Below are positions 1 to 10,639 of a DNA stretch of 64,000 nucleotides, piece after piece (positions within the stretch are counted from its first letter, which is position 1; each line of letters starts with the position of its first letter). The stretch spans positions 248,001 through 312,000 of the forward strand of contig JBASFK010000004.1 of the NCBI GenBank assembly GCA_049652985.1, given 5' to 3'. Below the pieces are notes generated by a model that was not told the DNA's origin, made no database searches, and saw only the letters and a list, made by a program, of their open reading frames with translations. Source of the DNA: UBA7657 sp049652985. Lineage in GTDB: Bacteria; Pseudomonadota; Alphaproteobacteria; Micavibrionales; Micavibrionaceae. Made by a program: the position numbers and the translations under genes.

Positions 1-1
1 G

Positions 2-2014
<2,013 letters not shown>

Positions 2015-2035
2015 ATTTCGGAATTAATCCGAAAT
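2015..2035. terminator. short inverted repeat between convergent genes
   Basis: ATTTCGGA (2015-2022) and TCCGAAAT (2028-2035) form a perfect 8-bp stem around a 5-nt loop, between the convergent ends of clpA and the receiver-deaminase gene, whose stop codon lies in the loop. There is no strong U tract, so termination activity is a guess. Confidence 0.35.
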
Positions 2036-2908
2036 CCGCCCTTTCAGGCTTTCCCAGTTTTTGAACATCGCCATCGCCTCGTCATGGCCGAGCTGGGCGT
2101 ATACCGTTTTGGGCGCGGCGTCCTTCGGGTCGCGCACCGATGAAATCTCCTGGTGGCTCAGCCCGTAATAAACTTTTTTAATACCGACGCTGGCGATCAG
2201 CGCCTGTCCCATCATCGTCGGCTGGCTTGAACAATAAAGAATGCATTCCGATAAATCCGCTTTGCCGAGCTTGTCGGCGGCCTTGCGGATCGCCATGACT
2301 TCTGCGTGCGCGGTCGGATCGACGCGGGACGTAATGCCGTTCATCCCTTCGCCGAGGATTTTTCCGTCCGCATCGGTAACGACCGCGCCAAACGGCCCGC
2401 CGCGTTTCGATTTTGCGTTCTTGTCAGCGAGGTCGATCGCTTTTTTCATCAGCTCTTCGGGCGTGTGCCTCGCGCCCTGGCCGCTGACAGCGATGGGGCG
2501 GGGGTTCAGGCCTCTTTTTTTCAGTAGTCGCAACGCAATCTGAATAAGAAGATCCGGCTCGACGGGTTTCTGGATCACGCGCTTGACGCCGAGCGACGTG
2601 GCTTCCATCAGCGTGTCGCTGGAATCGCTGGCAGTGACAAGCACAACCGGAATGTCGATACTTTTGACGACAAGATACTTGATGAATTCGAAGCCGCCGC
2701 GCGGGCTCATGCTCACATCGACGAAGGCGAGGTCGATCTGGCGGTCCTCGACCACTTTAATCGCGGATTCGCCGTCGATTGCGCCGTAAATGCGGTAACC
2801 CTGCGTACGCAGGACGCCCGCCATCATCTCCCGGCTGACATCGTTGTCTTCGGCGATCAGGATATTGATAAAACGCTCATCTTTCACGTCTTCGCTCATG
2901 CCCGTCAT
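2024..2908 (-). CDS. response-regulator receiver fused to a deaminase-like domain lacking zinc cysteines
   Basis: The protein has 294 residues. Residues about 13-130 are a CheY-like receiver with the full acidic set: E20 and D21, phospho-acceptor D64, T92 and K114. After a linker, residues about 150-290 match the cytidine/guanine deaminase fold, with H201-A-E203 in the normal HAE position. The second zinc motif is changed. Where guanine and tRNA-adenosine deaminases have PCxxC, this protein reads P230-T-M-M-G234, so both cysteine ligands are missing. C222 and C226 lie just upstream and might or might not compensate. Inference: a phosphorylation-controlled protein using a degenerate deaminase domain for binding rather than catalysis. 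ATG at 2899 is an alternative start. No cognate kinase is nearby. Confidence 0.85.
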   Translation of the reverse strand: MTGMSEDVKDERFINILIAEDNDVSREMMAGVLRTQGYRIYGAIDGESAIKVVEDRQIDLAFVDVSMSPRGGFEFIKYLVVKSIDIPVVLVTASDSSDTLMEATSLGVKRVIQKPVEPDLLIQIALRLLKKRGLNPRPIAVSGQGARHTPEELMKKAIDLADKNAKSKRGGPFGAVVTDADGKILGEGMNGITSRVDPTAHAEVMAIRKAADKLGKADLSECILYCSSQPTMMGQALIASVGIKKVYYGLSHQEISSVRDPKDAAPKTVYAQLGHDEAMAMFKNWESLKGRISD

Positions 2909-3004
2909 TACACCACACCCGCCATGTCCGCGAAAGCCGGAATTATACCCTGAAACGGGAAATCACAGCTTCCGCAGGGAAAAAGTTGTTTGTATAATGC
3001 GGAA

Positions 3005-3736
3005 ATGAAATACGGTTCCCAGCGGGGCAGCGCCCTGTTTATCATACTTGTCGCGGTTGTGCTGTTCGCCGCGCTGGCCTTCGCTGTCGGGGAGATGATG
3101 CGCGGCGGGAATCCCAATACGATCACGATTGAAAAAGCCCGTCTCGCTGGCAGCGAGATCATGGCCTACTCCCAGGCGATGCGCCGCGCGGCGCAGAACA
3201 TCAAGATATCGAATGGCTGCGCCGATATGGATATCAGCGTCGAGAACACCACGGTCGCGGGTTACGTGCATACGCCGGTAGCATCGGATGCCTGCAAGCT
3301 TTTTCACAGCGACGGTGGCGGGTTGGTTTACCAGGCGCCGGTCGATGACTGGCTGGATACCGCGACGCCCGCGCCCGCATTGCGCGGCCAGTGGTATTTC
3401 CCCGCCAACACCTGTATTCCCGGCACTGGCTCCGCGCCCGCAGGGTGTGGCAGTGACAGCGCTGACAACGAAGCGATCATCGCTATCCTGCCCTTTATTA
3501 ACGAGCAGCTTTGCCTTCAGCTGAACGATCTGCTCGGTGTCGACAATCCGGGCGGCAACCCGCCGGTTGAAACCGGGGACGCGTGGCCTGTCGCAGCCAC
3601 GAAATATGCTGGGGCGCAGGACGACGGCACAAAACTGGACCAAAGCGGGAAAATGGCGGGCTGCTTCGAGGGCGACGCGGCCAGCACACCGCCTTCGGAT
3701 ACGTATCATTTCTTCCAGGTGCTGGTCCCGCGCTAG
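3005..3736 (+). CDS. pilin-like or pseudopilin-like membrane-anchored protein
   Basis: A 243-residue protein of unknown function. Residues about 8-31 form one hydrophobic helix preceded by a basic, Gly-containing segment (QRGSALFII), as in type IV pilin-like or TadE/G-like prepilins. The rest is an extracytoplasmic domain with several Cys residues and Pro/Gly-rich loops. I chose ATG 3005; an upstream TTG at 2990 would add five residues and has no better ribosome site. No pilus genes adjoin it, so a role in secretion or adhesion is only a possibility. Confidence 0.6.
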   Translation: MKYGSQRGSALFIILVAVVLFAALAFAVGEMMRGGNPNTITIEKARLAGSEIMAYSQAMRRAAQNIKISNGCADMDISVENTTVAGYVHTPVASDACKLFHSDGGGLVYQAPVDDWLDTATPAPALRGQWYFPANTCIPGTGSAPAGCGSDSADNEAIIAILPFINEQLCLQLNDLLGVDNPGGNPPVETGDAWPVAATKYAGAQDDGTKLDQSGKMAGCFEGDAASTPPSDTYHFFQVLVPR

Positions 3737-3752
3737 GGAATCATTCAGCGGA

Positions 3753-4217
3753 TTATTTCAGCTCGAACAACGCTTCGATTTCGACGGCAACGCCAAAGGG
3801 CAGGGCGTTCGCGCCGACCGCAAACCTTACATGCTTGCCGCTTTCACCCATGACTTCGCCGATCAGGTTCGATGCGCCGTTGATGACGGCGGGATGGTCG
3901 GTGAATTCCGGCGTGCAGTTCACGAAGCCGCCGAGCTTGATGCAGCGCTTTATCTTTTTCCAGTCACCACCGACGGCTTCATTGGCCCAGGCAAGGATAT
4001 TGAGCGCGCAGGCCTTCGCGGCCTCGACGCCCTGCTCGGTGGTGAAATTGTCGCCCACGCGGCCGATATGCATTTTCTGGCCGTTCAGAAAGGGGATCTG
4101 TCCCGCGATATACAGAAAATCGTCGTCTGCTATCAGGTACGGGACATAATTGGCCGCAGGGGGGGCGACCTTCGGCAGCTCGTAACCAAGCTCTTTCAAT
4201 TTTGCGCGAATATCCAT
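3753..4217 (-). CDS. RidA family protein (reactive intermediate deaminase, YjgF/L-PSP)
   Basis: A 154-residue protein of the YjgF/YER057c/UK114 family. Family members hydrolyse reactive enamine and imine intermediates from PLP enzymes. The closing segment HVRFAVGANALPFGVAVEIE contains the conserved Arg and Glu of the active cleft, and FLYIAGQIPF is the typical early strand. The start is supported by AAGGAG six bases upstream of the ATG. It is somewhat longer than canonical RidA (about 130 residues), resembling the TdcF-like or YjgH-like subgroup. It stands alone. Confidence 0.9.
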   Translation of the reverse strand: MDIRAKLKELGYELPKVAPPAANYVPYLIADDDFLYIAGQIPFLNGQKMHIGRVGDNFTTEQGVEAAKACALNILAWANEAVGGDWKKIKRCIKLGGFVNCTPEFTDHPAVINGASNLIGEVMGESGKHVRFAVGANALPFGVAVEIEALFELK

Positions 4218-4332
4218 GACATACTCCTTTGTGCGGGGTCATTAAAGGGTCGCAAAAGCCCGTTGTAAAGTCCCTTGGTAAAGCCCTGCCTGTCTGCCAT
4301 AATGCCGCTCCGGACAAGCTGAAGGACCATGC

Positions 4333-4722
4333 ATGGGACTTTTCAAAATGCTGGGGGTGCTCTCCCCGACTTACATGACTTTTTTCAAGATGACCGCCCG
4401 TGGTGAAAAAGTCGGCCAGGACCAGCTTGGGAACGTCTATTACCGCTCCGCCCCGCGTAAGGGCACGAAACGCGAGCGCCGCTGGGTGATCTACAAGGGC
4501 GCGCCCGAGGCCAGTTCCATACCCCCCGAATGGCATGGCTGGATGCATCACCAGACCGACGCCGTCCCGGCCAACGACACCGGTTTCCGCCGCGAATGGC
4601 AAAAACCCCATCAGCCTAATATGACCGGCACGACAGGCGCTTACCGCCCGCCCGGCCACGTCCTGGAAGGCGGGGAGCGGGATAAGGCCACTGGCGATTA
4701 CGAACCGTGGCGCCCGGAATAG
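4333..4722 (+). CDS. NDUFA12-family complex I accessory subunit
   Basis: A 129-residue homologue of NADH:ubiquinone oxidoreductase 17.2-kDa subunit (NDUFA12), an accessory protein of respiratory complex I found in alphaproteobacteria and mitochondria. The family signature is clear: GNVYYRS, RRWVIYKG, PPEWHGWMHH and a C-terminal YEPWRP. GAAGGA lies six bases before the ATG. It is followed by mlaD and a DUF2155 gene, an order I know from other alphaproteobacteria. Confidence 0.95.
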   Translation: MGLFKMLGVLSPTYMTFFKMTARGEKVGQDQLGNVYYRSAPRKGTKRERRWVIYKGAPEASSIPPEWHGWMHHQTDAVPANDTGFRREWQKPHQPNMTGTTGAYRPPGHVLEGGERDKATGDYEPWRPE

Positions 4723-4809
4723 ATAACCGAATAGATAAACCCCATTTACAGGGCCACGGGTTTCAGGCTAAATCCCTCAGTTAAGTCCCTCATGGGAAAA
4801 GGATAAACG

Positions 4810-5469
4810 ATGAAGCGCAGCGCGATTGAAACACTTCTCGGGGCATTCGTCCTGGCCGTGGCCGGGTTCTTCCTCGTATTCAGTTATCAAACCGCAAATG
4901 TCGGCAGCATGAACGGCTACACCGTGACGGCGGATTTCTCCGGCATCGGCGGCCTCAAGGCGGGCGACGATGTCGTGATCAGCGGCGTCAAGGTCGGCAC
5001 GGTGACGTCCGTCGAACTGATGCCCGAGAATTTCCTCGCGCGCGTTTACATGGACGTAGCCTCGGGTGTTGAACTGCCCGGTGACACGGCGGCGTTGATC
5101 AGCAGCGAAAGCCTGCTTGGCGGGCGCTATCTCGCGCTCGAGCCCGGCTCGGATGAAAACATGATCAAGGACGGCGGCCATATCCAGTTCACGCAGGCGC
5201 CGCAAAATCTTGAGCAGCTTCTCGGCCAGTTTATTTTCAGCGCCGGCAACAAGGATAAGGGCGGCACTTCCGCGTCGGAAGTGCCCGCGCCCATTTCACC
5301 ACGCGTGGAAGACGCGCCGGAACGCGAAGAGGAGGAAGTTGAAATCCCGCACACGACTGTTCCCGAAGTGATGGAAGAGAATCCTGCTCCCGAGGTCGCG
5401 CCGCAGGAAGCCGCACCGCAAGACTCTCAACCTGAACCCGCAGCCGAATCCGAACCGGCTCACCCGTAA
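4810..5469 (+). CDS. mlaD: MlaD-type lipid-transport substrate-binding protein
   Basis: A 219-residue MCE-domain protein of the Mla phospholipid transport system, which keeps lipid asymmetry in the outer membrane. One N-terminal helix (residues about 8-26) anchors it in the inner membrane. The MCE domain follows, with the conserved GLKAGDDVVISGVKVGTV and LGGRYLALEPG segments. The C-terminal 70 residues are Pro/Glu-rich and disordered, longer than in E. coli MlaD. The matching permease and ATPase genes mlaE and mlaF are about 54 kb away at 58.8-60.4 kb. The gene sits 7 bases before the DUF2155 gene, likely in one transcript. Confidence 0.93.
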   Translation: MKRSAIETLLGAFVLAVAGFFLVFSYQTANVGSMNGYTVTADFSGIGGLKAGDDVVISGVKVGTVTSVELMPENFLARVYMDVASGVELPGDTAALISSESLLGGRYLALEPGSDENMIKDGGHIQFTQAPQNLEQLLGQFIFSAGNKDKGGTSASEVPAPISPRVEDAPEREEEEVEIPHTTVPEVMEENPAPEVAPQEAAPQDSQPEPAAESEPAHP

Positions 5470-5475
5470 GGCGAA

Positions 5476-6099
5476 ATGTGTTTCGCGAAATTTTTCTTTG
5501 CAGTTTTTTTATTGCTCCTGATTCCGGGCGGCGCGTCCGCGCGCGAGATGGAGAATTATCCTGTCGTGAAACTGCAATCGCTCGACAAGGTGACGGCGCG
5601 CACCATGACCTTCGAAGCGAATGTCGGCAATACCGTAAAATTCGGCTCGCTCTTCATCAAAATCCAGGCCTGCGCCAAGGCACCGCCGGTTGAGCAGCCG
5701 GAATCTGCGGCTTTTCTGCAGATATGGGAGATGAAATCAACAAGCGAGAGCGACAGCGTTTCTGTGAAAGAGCAGCCGCCCAAGGAAGAAGCACAATGGA
5801 TTTTCAGCGGCTGGATGTTCGCATCTTCACCTGCGTTGTCGCACATGGACCACCCGATTTACGACGTGTGGGTGCTCGATTGCCTGAGCGCGAAGGGCGG
5901 CCAGAAGAAGGAAGATAAGAAAGAAGAGCCGAAAAAGGAAACGGAAGAACCCAAAGCGGGAGAGGATGCAGCCGCGCCTGCCGCTGAGAGTGAAGCGCCC
6001 GCTGCTGAAGCGCCTGCCCCTGAAGTACCTGAAGGCGAAACAGCCCCCGCTTCTGACGCGCCAATCGAAAGCGAACAATTAAGCCCGCTGGGTGACTAG
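5476..6099 (+). CDS. DUF2155 domain secreted protein
   Basis: A 207-residue protein with a signal peptide (hydrophobic residues about 4-20, cleavage near GGASA). The DUF2155 domain spans about residues 28-140, with the typical LDKVTARTMTFEANVG, FGSLFIKIQAC and HPIYDVWVLDC segments. Two Cys residues may pair in the periplasm. An acidic, Ala/Glu/Pro-rich tail follows. It is co-directional with mlaD and overlaps the convergent aat gene by four bases. Function is not established; the neighbourhood suggests the envelope. Confidence 0.88.
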   Translation: MCFAKFFFAVFLLLLIPGGASAREMENYPVVKLQSLDKVTARTMTFEANVGNTVKFGSLFIKIQACAKAPPVEQPESAAFLQIWEMKSTSESDSVSVKEQPPKEEAQWIFSGWMFASSPALSHMDHPIYDVWVLDCLSAKGGQKKEDKKEEPKKETEEPKAGEDAAAPAAESEAPAAEAPAPEVPEGETAPASDAPIESEQLSPLGD

Positions 6100-6752
6100 T
6101 TATTCCCGTGCATTGCGAGATAATCTTCCATGATTATTTTCTGAGAAACGCCGGGCAGCAGGAAATCAGCTTCCTTCGCGAGCGCTTCATCCAGTTCTTT
6201 TTTATAAGCCTCGTGCGGCAATTCATACGCGCCAAACTGTTTCAGGTGCTCATTCACGAACTGCGTGTCGAACATCGCAAACCCGCCTTTCCACAGCCGT
6301 GCGGTCAGGTGCAGGAGCGCGACCTTGCTCGCATCCCGCGTGCGCGCGAACATGCTCTCGCCGAAAAATGCGCCGCCGATGGCAAGGCCGTAAATGCCGC
6401 CGACCATTTTGTCATCTTTCCAGCATTCAAGGCTGTGCGCGTGGCCGCGACGGTGCAGTTCACAAAAGACTTTGAAGATGGGCGCGTTTATCCATGTCTC
6501 GGGCCGCTTGGGCGTCGACTCGCCGCAGCCGTGCAGCACACCTTCAAAATCGGTATTGATCCGGATTTCAAAGGGTGCTTTTTCAATGGTTTTTTGCAGG
6601 CGGCGCGGAATATGGATGTTTTCAATCGAAAGCTGCCCGCGCATCTCGGGGCATATCCAGTGGATATACGGGCTGCCGGAATTATACGCCATGGGAAACA
6701 ATCCCTGGCGGTAAGCCTCCATCAACAATTCGGGCGTCAGGATAAGCTGCAT
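6096..6752 (-). CDS. aat: leucyl/phenylalanyl-tRNA--protein transferase
   Basis: A 218-residue Aat enzyme. It adds Leu or Phe from aminoacyl-tRNA to N-terminal Lys or Arg of proteins, marking them for ClpS/ClpAP under the N-end rule; clpA itself is in this window. Typical segments are AYRQGLFPM, WICPEMRGQL, SLECW, YGLAIGGAFFGESMF and FDTQFVNEHLKQFGA. I chose the ATG at 6752; an upstream TTG would add six residues. No clear ribosome site is visible. Confidence 0.95.
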   Translation of the reverse strand: MQLILTPELLMEAYRQGLFPMAYNSGSPYIHWICPEMRGQLSIENIHIPRRLQKTIEKAPFEIRINTDFEGVLHGCGESTPKRPETWINAPIFKVFCELHRRGHAHSLECWKDDKMVGGIYGLAIGGAFFGESMFARTRDASKVALLHLTARLWKGGFAMFDTQFVNEHLKQFGAYELPHEAYKKELDEALAKEADFLLPGVSQKIIMEDYLAMHGNN

Positions 6753-6801
6753 ATATTGATTATAGAGCAAAAATCCAGTGAAGCGAAATGGCCCGAAATA
6801 A

Positions 6802-8151
6802 TTATGATTTCAGCTTTTCTTTCAGCTTTTTCTCGAGCCAGTGGATCGTGTAATCGCCCGAGATGAATTCGGGCTGCTCGGTGATCCAGTAATGAAGCGG
6901 CAAAGTCGTTTTCACGCCTTCTACAACAGTTTCGCGGATCGCGCGGCGCAGGCGGCGAATACATTCCTCACGGTCGCGGCCATGCACGATCAGCTTGCCG
7001 ATCATGGAATCGTAATGCGGCGGGATTGTATAGCCGGTATAGACGGCGGAATCGAAGCGCACGCCGAGGCCGCCCGCCGCGTGGAACTGCGTGATCTTGC
7101 CGGGCGAGGGCGCGAAAGTGTCGGGGTCTTCGGCGTTGATGCGTATTTCAATCGCGTGACCTCTAAAACGAATCCGGTCGGTCTGGATGCTTAAGGGCTG
7201 GCCCGCGGCGACGCGGATCTGTTCGGCGATGAGGTCGATACCCGTGATCATTTCCGTGACCGGGTGCTCGACCTGGATACGCGTATTCATTTCCATGAAA
7301 TAGAATTCACCGTTTTCATACAGGAATTCGATGGTGCCCGCGCCGCGATAGCCAAGTTTACGGATGGTTTCAGCGGCGAGGCTGCCGATTTTGTTACGTA
7401 ATTCTTCGTTCAGAGCCGGTGAGGGGCCTTCCTCGATTAATTTTTGATGGCGGCGCTGGATCGAGCAGTCGCGCTCCCCTAAATGGATGGCGTTGCCATG
7501 CGTGTCGCCGAAAACCTGGATTTCAATATGGCGTGGGTTGGTCAGGTATTTTTCAAGATAGACAGTGTCATCGCCGAAATTCGCTTTCGCTTCCGCGCTG
7601 GCGCGGGCGAGGCACTCTTTAAAATCTTTTTCCTCATGCACGACCTGCATGCCTTTGCCGCCGCCGCCGCTGGCCGCCTTGATCAGAACCGGGAAGCCCA
7701 TTTTTTTCGCGATCACCAATCCTTCATCGGCGTTTTTGACCGCGCCGTCGGAGCCGGGAACGACGGGGAGGCCAAGCTCCTTAACCGTTTTTTTGGCCTG
7801 GACTTTGTCGCCCATCATCTCGATGTGTTCGGGCGCGGGACCGATGAAGGTGAAACCGTGCTCCTCGACGATGCGCGCGAACTGAGCGTTTTCCGAGAGA
7901 AAGCCGTAGCCGGGATGGATGGCGTCGGCGCCGGTCAGCGCGGCGGCGCTCAGGATGGCAGGAATATTCAGGTAACTGTCGCGCGCGGCGGGCGGGCCGA
8001 TGCAGACGGTTTCGTCGGCAAGGCGCACGGCCATCGCATTGGCGTCGGCGGTGGAATGCACGACGACGCTCTGAATGTTCATCTCGCGGCAGGCGCGAAT
8101 GATACGCAGGGCTATTTCACCGCGGTTCGCTATGAGAACTTTTTTAAACAT
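6802..8151 (-). CDS. accC: acetyl-CoA carboxylase, biotin carboxylase subunit
   Basis: A 449-residue ATP-grasp enzyme that carboxylates biotin on AccB, the first step of fatty-acid synthesis. It shows the N-terminal KVLIANRGEIALRI, the glycine-rich ATP loop SGGGGKGM, the EKY and ERDCSIQRRHQK catalytic segment, and EMNTRIQVEHPVTE. Length is normal for the family. It lies eight bases downstream of accB on the same strand, forming the usual accBC operon. Confidence 0.98.
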   Translation of the reverse strand: MFKKVLIANRGEIALRIIRACREMNIQSVVVHSTADANAMAVRLADETVCIGPPAARDSYLNIPAILSAAALTGADAIHPGYGFLSENAQFARIVEEHGFTFIGPAPEHIEMMGDKVQAKKTVKELGLPVVPGSDGAVKNADEGLVIAKKMGFPVLIKAASGGGGKGMQVVHEEKDFKECLARASAEAKANFGDDTVYLEKYLTNPRHIEIQVFGDTHGNAIHLGERDCSIQRRHQKLIEEGPSPALNEELRNKIGSLAAETIRKLGYRGAGTIEFLYENGEFYFMEMNTRIQVEHPVTEMITGIDLIAEQIRVAAGQPLSIQTDRIRFRGHAIEIRINAEDPDTFAPSPGKITQFHAAGGLGVRFDSAVYTGYTIPPHYDSMIGKLIVHGRDREECIRRLRRAIRETVVEGVKTTLPLHYWITEQPEFISGDYTIHWLEKKLKEKLKS

Positions 8152-8159
8152 TGGAATGG

Positions 8160-8615
8160 TTACTCGATGACCATGAGAACGTCGCCGTATTCAACCGGCT
8201 TGGCGTTATCGATCATGATGTGGGTGATGGTTCCGCCTTTTTCAGCCTTGATCGGGTTCATGACTTTCATGGCCTCGATGATCAGCAGCGTATCGCCAGC
8301 TTTTACCGTATCACCTTTTTTGACGAACGGCGCGGCGTCGGGGCTCGACTTGAGATAGGCGGTGCCGACCATTGGTGAAGTCACGGCGCCAGGGTGCGTA
8401 TGGGCGATCGTGTCCGGCGCACTCATGTTCGCGGCCTGCGGCAGGGTCGGGTCCGAAGGCATGCTATGTGCGGACGCACCACCGGAAGAAACCACGGCTG
8501 TGGCTCCCTTGCTGACGCGGATGACCTTGTCGCCTTCCGCCACTTCGATTTCGGTGAGACCTGTCTGCTCCAGCAGCTTGGCCAGTTCCTTGATAGTCTT
8601 GGGATCGATTTTCAT
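8160..8615 (-). CDS. accB: acetyl-CoA carboxylase biotin carboxyl carrier protein
   Basis: A 151-residue biotin carrier. The N-terminal helix (KIDPKTIKELAKLLEQ) is followed by a Ser/Ala/Pro linker and the biotinyl domain, with Lys in EAMKVMN as the biotinylation site. I chose the ATG at 8615; the longer open frame up to 8666 adds 17 residues without family similarity. First gene of the accBC pair, 93 bases downstream of aroQ. Confidence 0.97.
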   Translation of the reverse strand: MKIDPKTIKELAKLLEQTGLTEIEVAEGDKVIRVSKGATAVVSSGGASAHSMPSDPTLPQAANMSAPDTIAHTHPGAVTSPMVGTAYLKSSPDAAPFVKKGDTVKAGDTLLIIEAMKVMNPIKAEKGGTITHIMIDNAKPVEYGDVLMVIE

Positions 8616-8708
8616 GAAGCTCTTTTTGCCAATTCTTTTTTGGGGACCCTCTAAAACAGACCCCATTGCTTACAGGACTTGACAGAAAAAGTCAAAGCTC
8701 AAGCAAAA

Positions 8709-9164
8709 TCAACGGCTTAGGAGAGAGGATATTTTTTCAAGGGCCATTTCGTAACCCTTTTCCTTATGGCCCGCGATGATATGTTTCGTCACCAGGCCGA
8801 CATAGGAAAAGCGGCGGAATTTTTCGCGCTTCCGGGGGTTCGACAGGTGGACCTCGATGATCGGGATGGAAAGCAACCGCAGTGCATCATGAATGGCGAT
8901 GGATGTATGCGTATAAGCCGCGGCGTTAATGATAAGACCGTCGAAAATCTTTCCCTTTGTTTGTCCTTGGGCCGCTTCCTGGATCCAGTCGACCAGTTCG
9001 CCTTCATGGTTCGACTGGCGGAAATCGACCGCCATACCGAGCGCGCGGACCTTTTGCTCGCACAGCGTTTTGATGTCATCAAGCGTCGCGCGACCGTAGA
9101 TTTCGGGCTCACGCGTGCCGAGCATGTTGAGATTGGGACCATTGAGGATCAGGATTTTTTTCAT
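8709..9164 (-). CDS. aroQ: 3-dehydroquinate dehydratase, type II
   Basis: A 151-residue type II dehydroquinase of the shikimate pathway. The signature NGPNLNMLGTREPEIYG includes the active-site Tyr, QSNHEGELVDWI is the next motif, and EVHLSNP carries the catalytic His. Length is standard. Its ATG overlaps the stop of the upstream DsbA-like gene by four bases, so the two are probably translationally coupled. The order aroQ-accB-accC is common in proteobacteria. Confidence 0.97.
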   Translation of the reverse strand: MKKILILNGPNLNMLGTREPEIYGRATLDDIKTLCEQKVRALGMAVDFRQSNHEGELVDWIQEAAQGQTKGKIFDGLIINAAAYTHTSIAIHDALRLLSIPIIEVHLSNPRKREKFRRFSYVGLVTKHIIAGHKEKGYEMALEKISSLLSR

Positions 9165-9763
9165 GGGCCGCGCGCCTCCGCAAAAAGTTTCAGAAAATCA
9201 TCGACGCTCGGAGCGGTTTCCGGCTCGTACCTGATGCTATGCCCGATTAAAAACGTGGGCACGGATTTTCCGCCGAGGATCGAAAAGGTCCGGTAGCTTT
9301 TGTCGATGAGCTTGGCGGTGAGCGGTTCTTCGAGCCCCGCCCGCAATGTGGCCTCGTCAATGCCGAGCGCAAGGCCGACATCGGCGATATCCTTTTCTTC
9401 GACCTTGTAATCGTTCGTCATGAAATAACGGTAGGCCTCTTTGTATTTACCCTGCAGGCCGGCGGAATAAGTGAGCTTCATGGCGAATTCCGCGGGCGTT
9501 TCCGAAGAGATCGGCAGCGGGGAATAGCGCACGCCGCCGTCCTTTTCCATCGCCTGCATCATCGCCGCGTCCGCGGCCCGGCAGGGCGCACAGTCATAAT
9601 CCACGAAAGCGACCACATGCAGCCCGGCATCCGCAGGGCCGAATGTGAAGCTGGCCGGCGCCTGATCGAGACTGCCGCGGATCATGGCGAGTGAGTATAT
9701 CGCGTAAATAAGAAGCGCGACGGAAACGAAAAGAACGAAGTAAAACAGCCGCCAGACGATCAT
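9161..9763 (-). CDS. membrane-anchored DsbA-like thioredoxin-fold protein
   Basis: A 200-residue protein with one N-terminal membrane helix (residues about 5-25) and a thioredoxin-fold domain carrying the active pair CAPC in DYDCAPCRAAD. The cis-Pro region SVPTFLIG is present. It is likely a periplasmic thiol oxidase or isomerase of the DsbA/Com1 type. It lies 37 bases after a second DsbA-type gene and overlaps aroQ by four bases. Confidence 0.88.
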   Translation of the reverse strand: MIVWRLFYFVLFVSVALLIYAIYSLAMIRGSLDQAPASFTFGPADAGLHVVAFVDYDCAPCRAADAAMMQAMEKDGGVRYSPLPISSETPAEFAMKLTYSAGLQGKYKEAYRYFMTNDYKVEEKDIADVGLALGIDEATLRAGLEEPLTAKLIDKSYRTFSILGGKSVPTFLIGHSIRYEPETAPSVDDFLKLFAEARGP

Positions 9764-9800
9764 GTGTCCTCAACAATTACCTTTCGGCTGCTTTGACGCG

Positions 9801-10580
9801 TCAGCTTTTCTTGGCTGCGCGCGCTTCGTCGATGGCTTTCTTCAGGCCGTCCTCGCCGAGATAACCGGGGAAGAGCTGGCCCTCGATGACGAAGCCCGGA
9901 GTGCCTTGGACACCGATTTCACGGGCGACCGTGATACCTTTGTCGATTTCCCGACCGATCTCTTCAGACTGAATGTCTTTCTTAGCTTTTTCGAGGTCGA
10001 GGCCTGCCTTTTTAGCGGCATCTTCCAGCACGGCGTCTTCGATGGCGCCGTTATGCTCCATCAGGATTTTGTGGAACTCGAAATATTTTCCCTGCTTGTG
10101 CGCGGCATGCGCCCATAACGCCGCTGTCAGCGACGTAGGGCCGAGGATCGGCATCTCGATGAAAACGAAACGCACGTTCTTGTCGGTTTCGAGAATATGG
10201 TTGATATCGGTGATCGCTTTTTTGCAGTAGCCGCAATTATAGTCGAAAAATTCAACGACCGTGATATCGCCATTCGGATTGCCCGCGCTCGGCATGTCTT
10301 TGCCTGCGAGGTAATCTTTGTACTGCACGATTTTTTCCTGCGCGGCCAGCAGGGACTCGCGCTGCTGTTTCTCCTGGAACATTTTGAAGGATTCAACGAC
10401 GACCTCGGGGTTCTCGCGCATATAGTCCTTGATGAGCTGGCGGACTTCGGCTTTTTCCGTTTCGTTCAGGCCCGGGCCGCTTTCGGCGCGTGCGAACGCG
10501 GTGAAGTTCATGATCAGCGCGGCCATGACAAGCGCTATGGCAGGCAGGGCGCAGAGAAGTTTCTTGGTCGTTGAAAGCAC
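9801..10580 (-). CDS. DsbA family periplasmic thiol-disulfide protein (Com1-like)
   Basis: A 259-residue secreted protein with a signal peptide (residues about 8-30, cleavage near FARA). A helical N-terminal region resembling the ScsC/Com1 oligomerisation segment is followed by a DsbA-fold domain with active-site CGYC in DYNCGYCKKA and cis-Pro in GTPGFVIEG. The long helix before the fold suggests an oligomeric oxidase or isomerase. It is the first gene of a probable operon with the smaller DsbA-like gene and aroQ. Confidence 0.9.
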   Translation of the reverse strand: MLSTTKKLLCALPAIALVMAALIMNFTAFARAESGPGLNETEKAEVRQLIKDYMRENPEVVVESFKMFQEKQQRESLLAAQEKIVQYKDYLAGKDMPSAGNPNGDITVVEFFDYNCGYCKKAITDINHILETDKNVRFVFIEMPILGPTSLTAALWAHAAHKQGKYFEFHKILMEHNGAIEDAVLEDAAKKAGLDLEKAKKDIQSEEIGREIDKGITVAREIGVQGTPGFVIEGQLFPGYLGEDGLKKAIDEARAAKKS

Positions 10581-10639
10581 GGGGACGGCTCCTTGGTTAA
10601 GATTTCACCACACAACTATAATCATGTTAGCATTTTTGG

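Noticed and set aside
4810..5469. Transfer or duplication of mla genes
   Set aside because: mlaD lies about 54 kb from mlaE and mlaF, but this split placement beside NDUFA12 and DUF2155 genes is normal in alphaproteobacteria.
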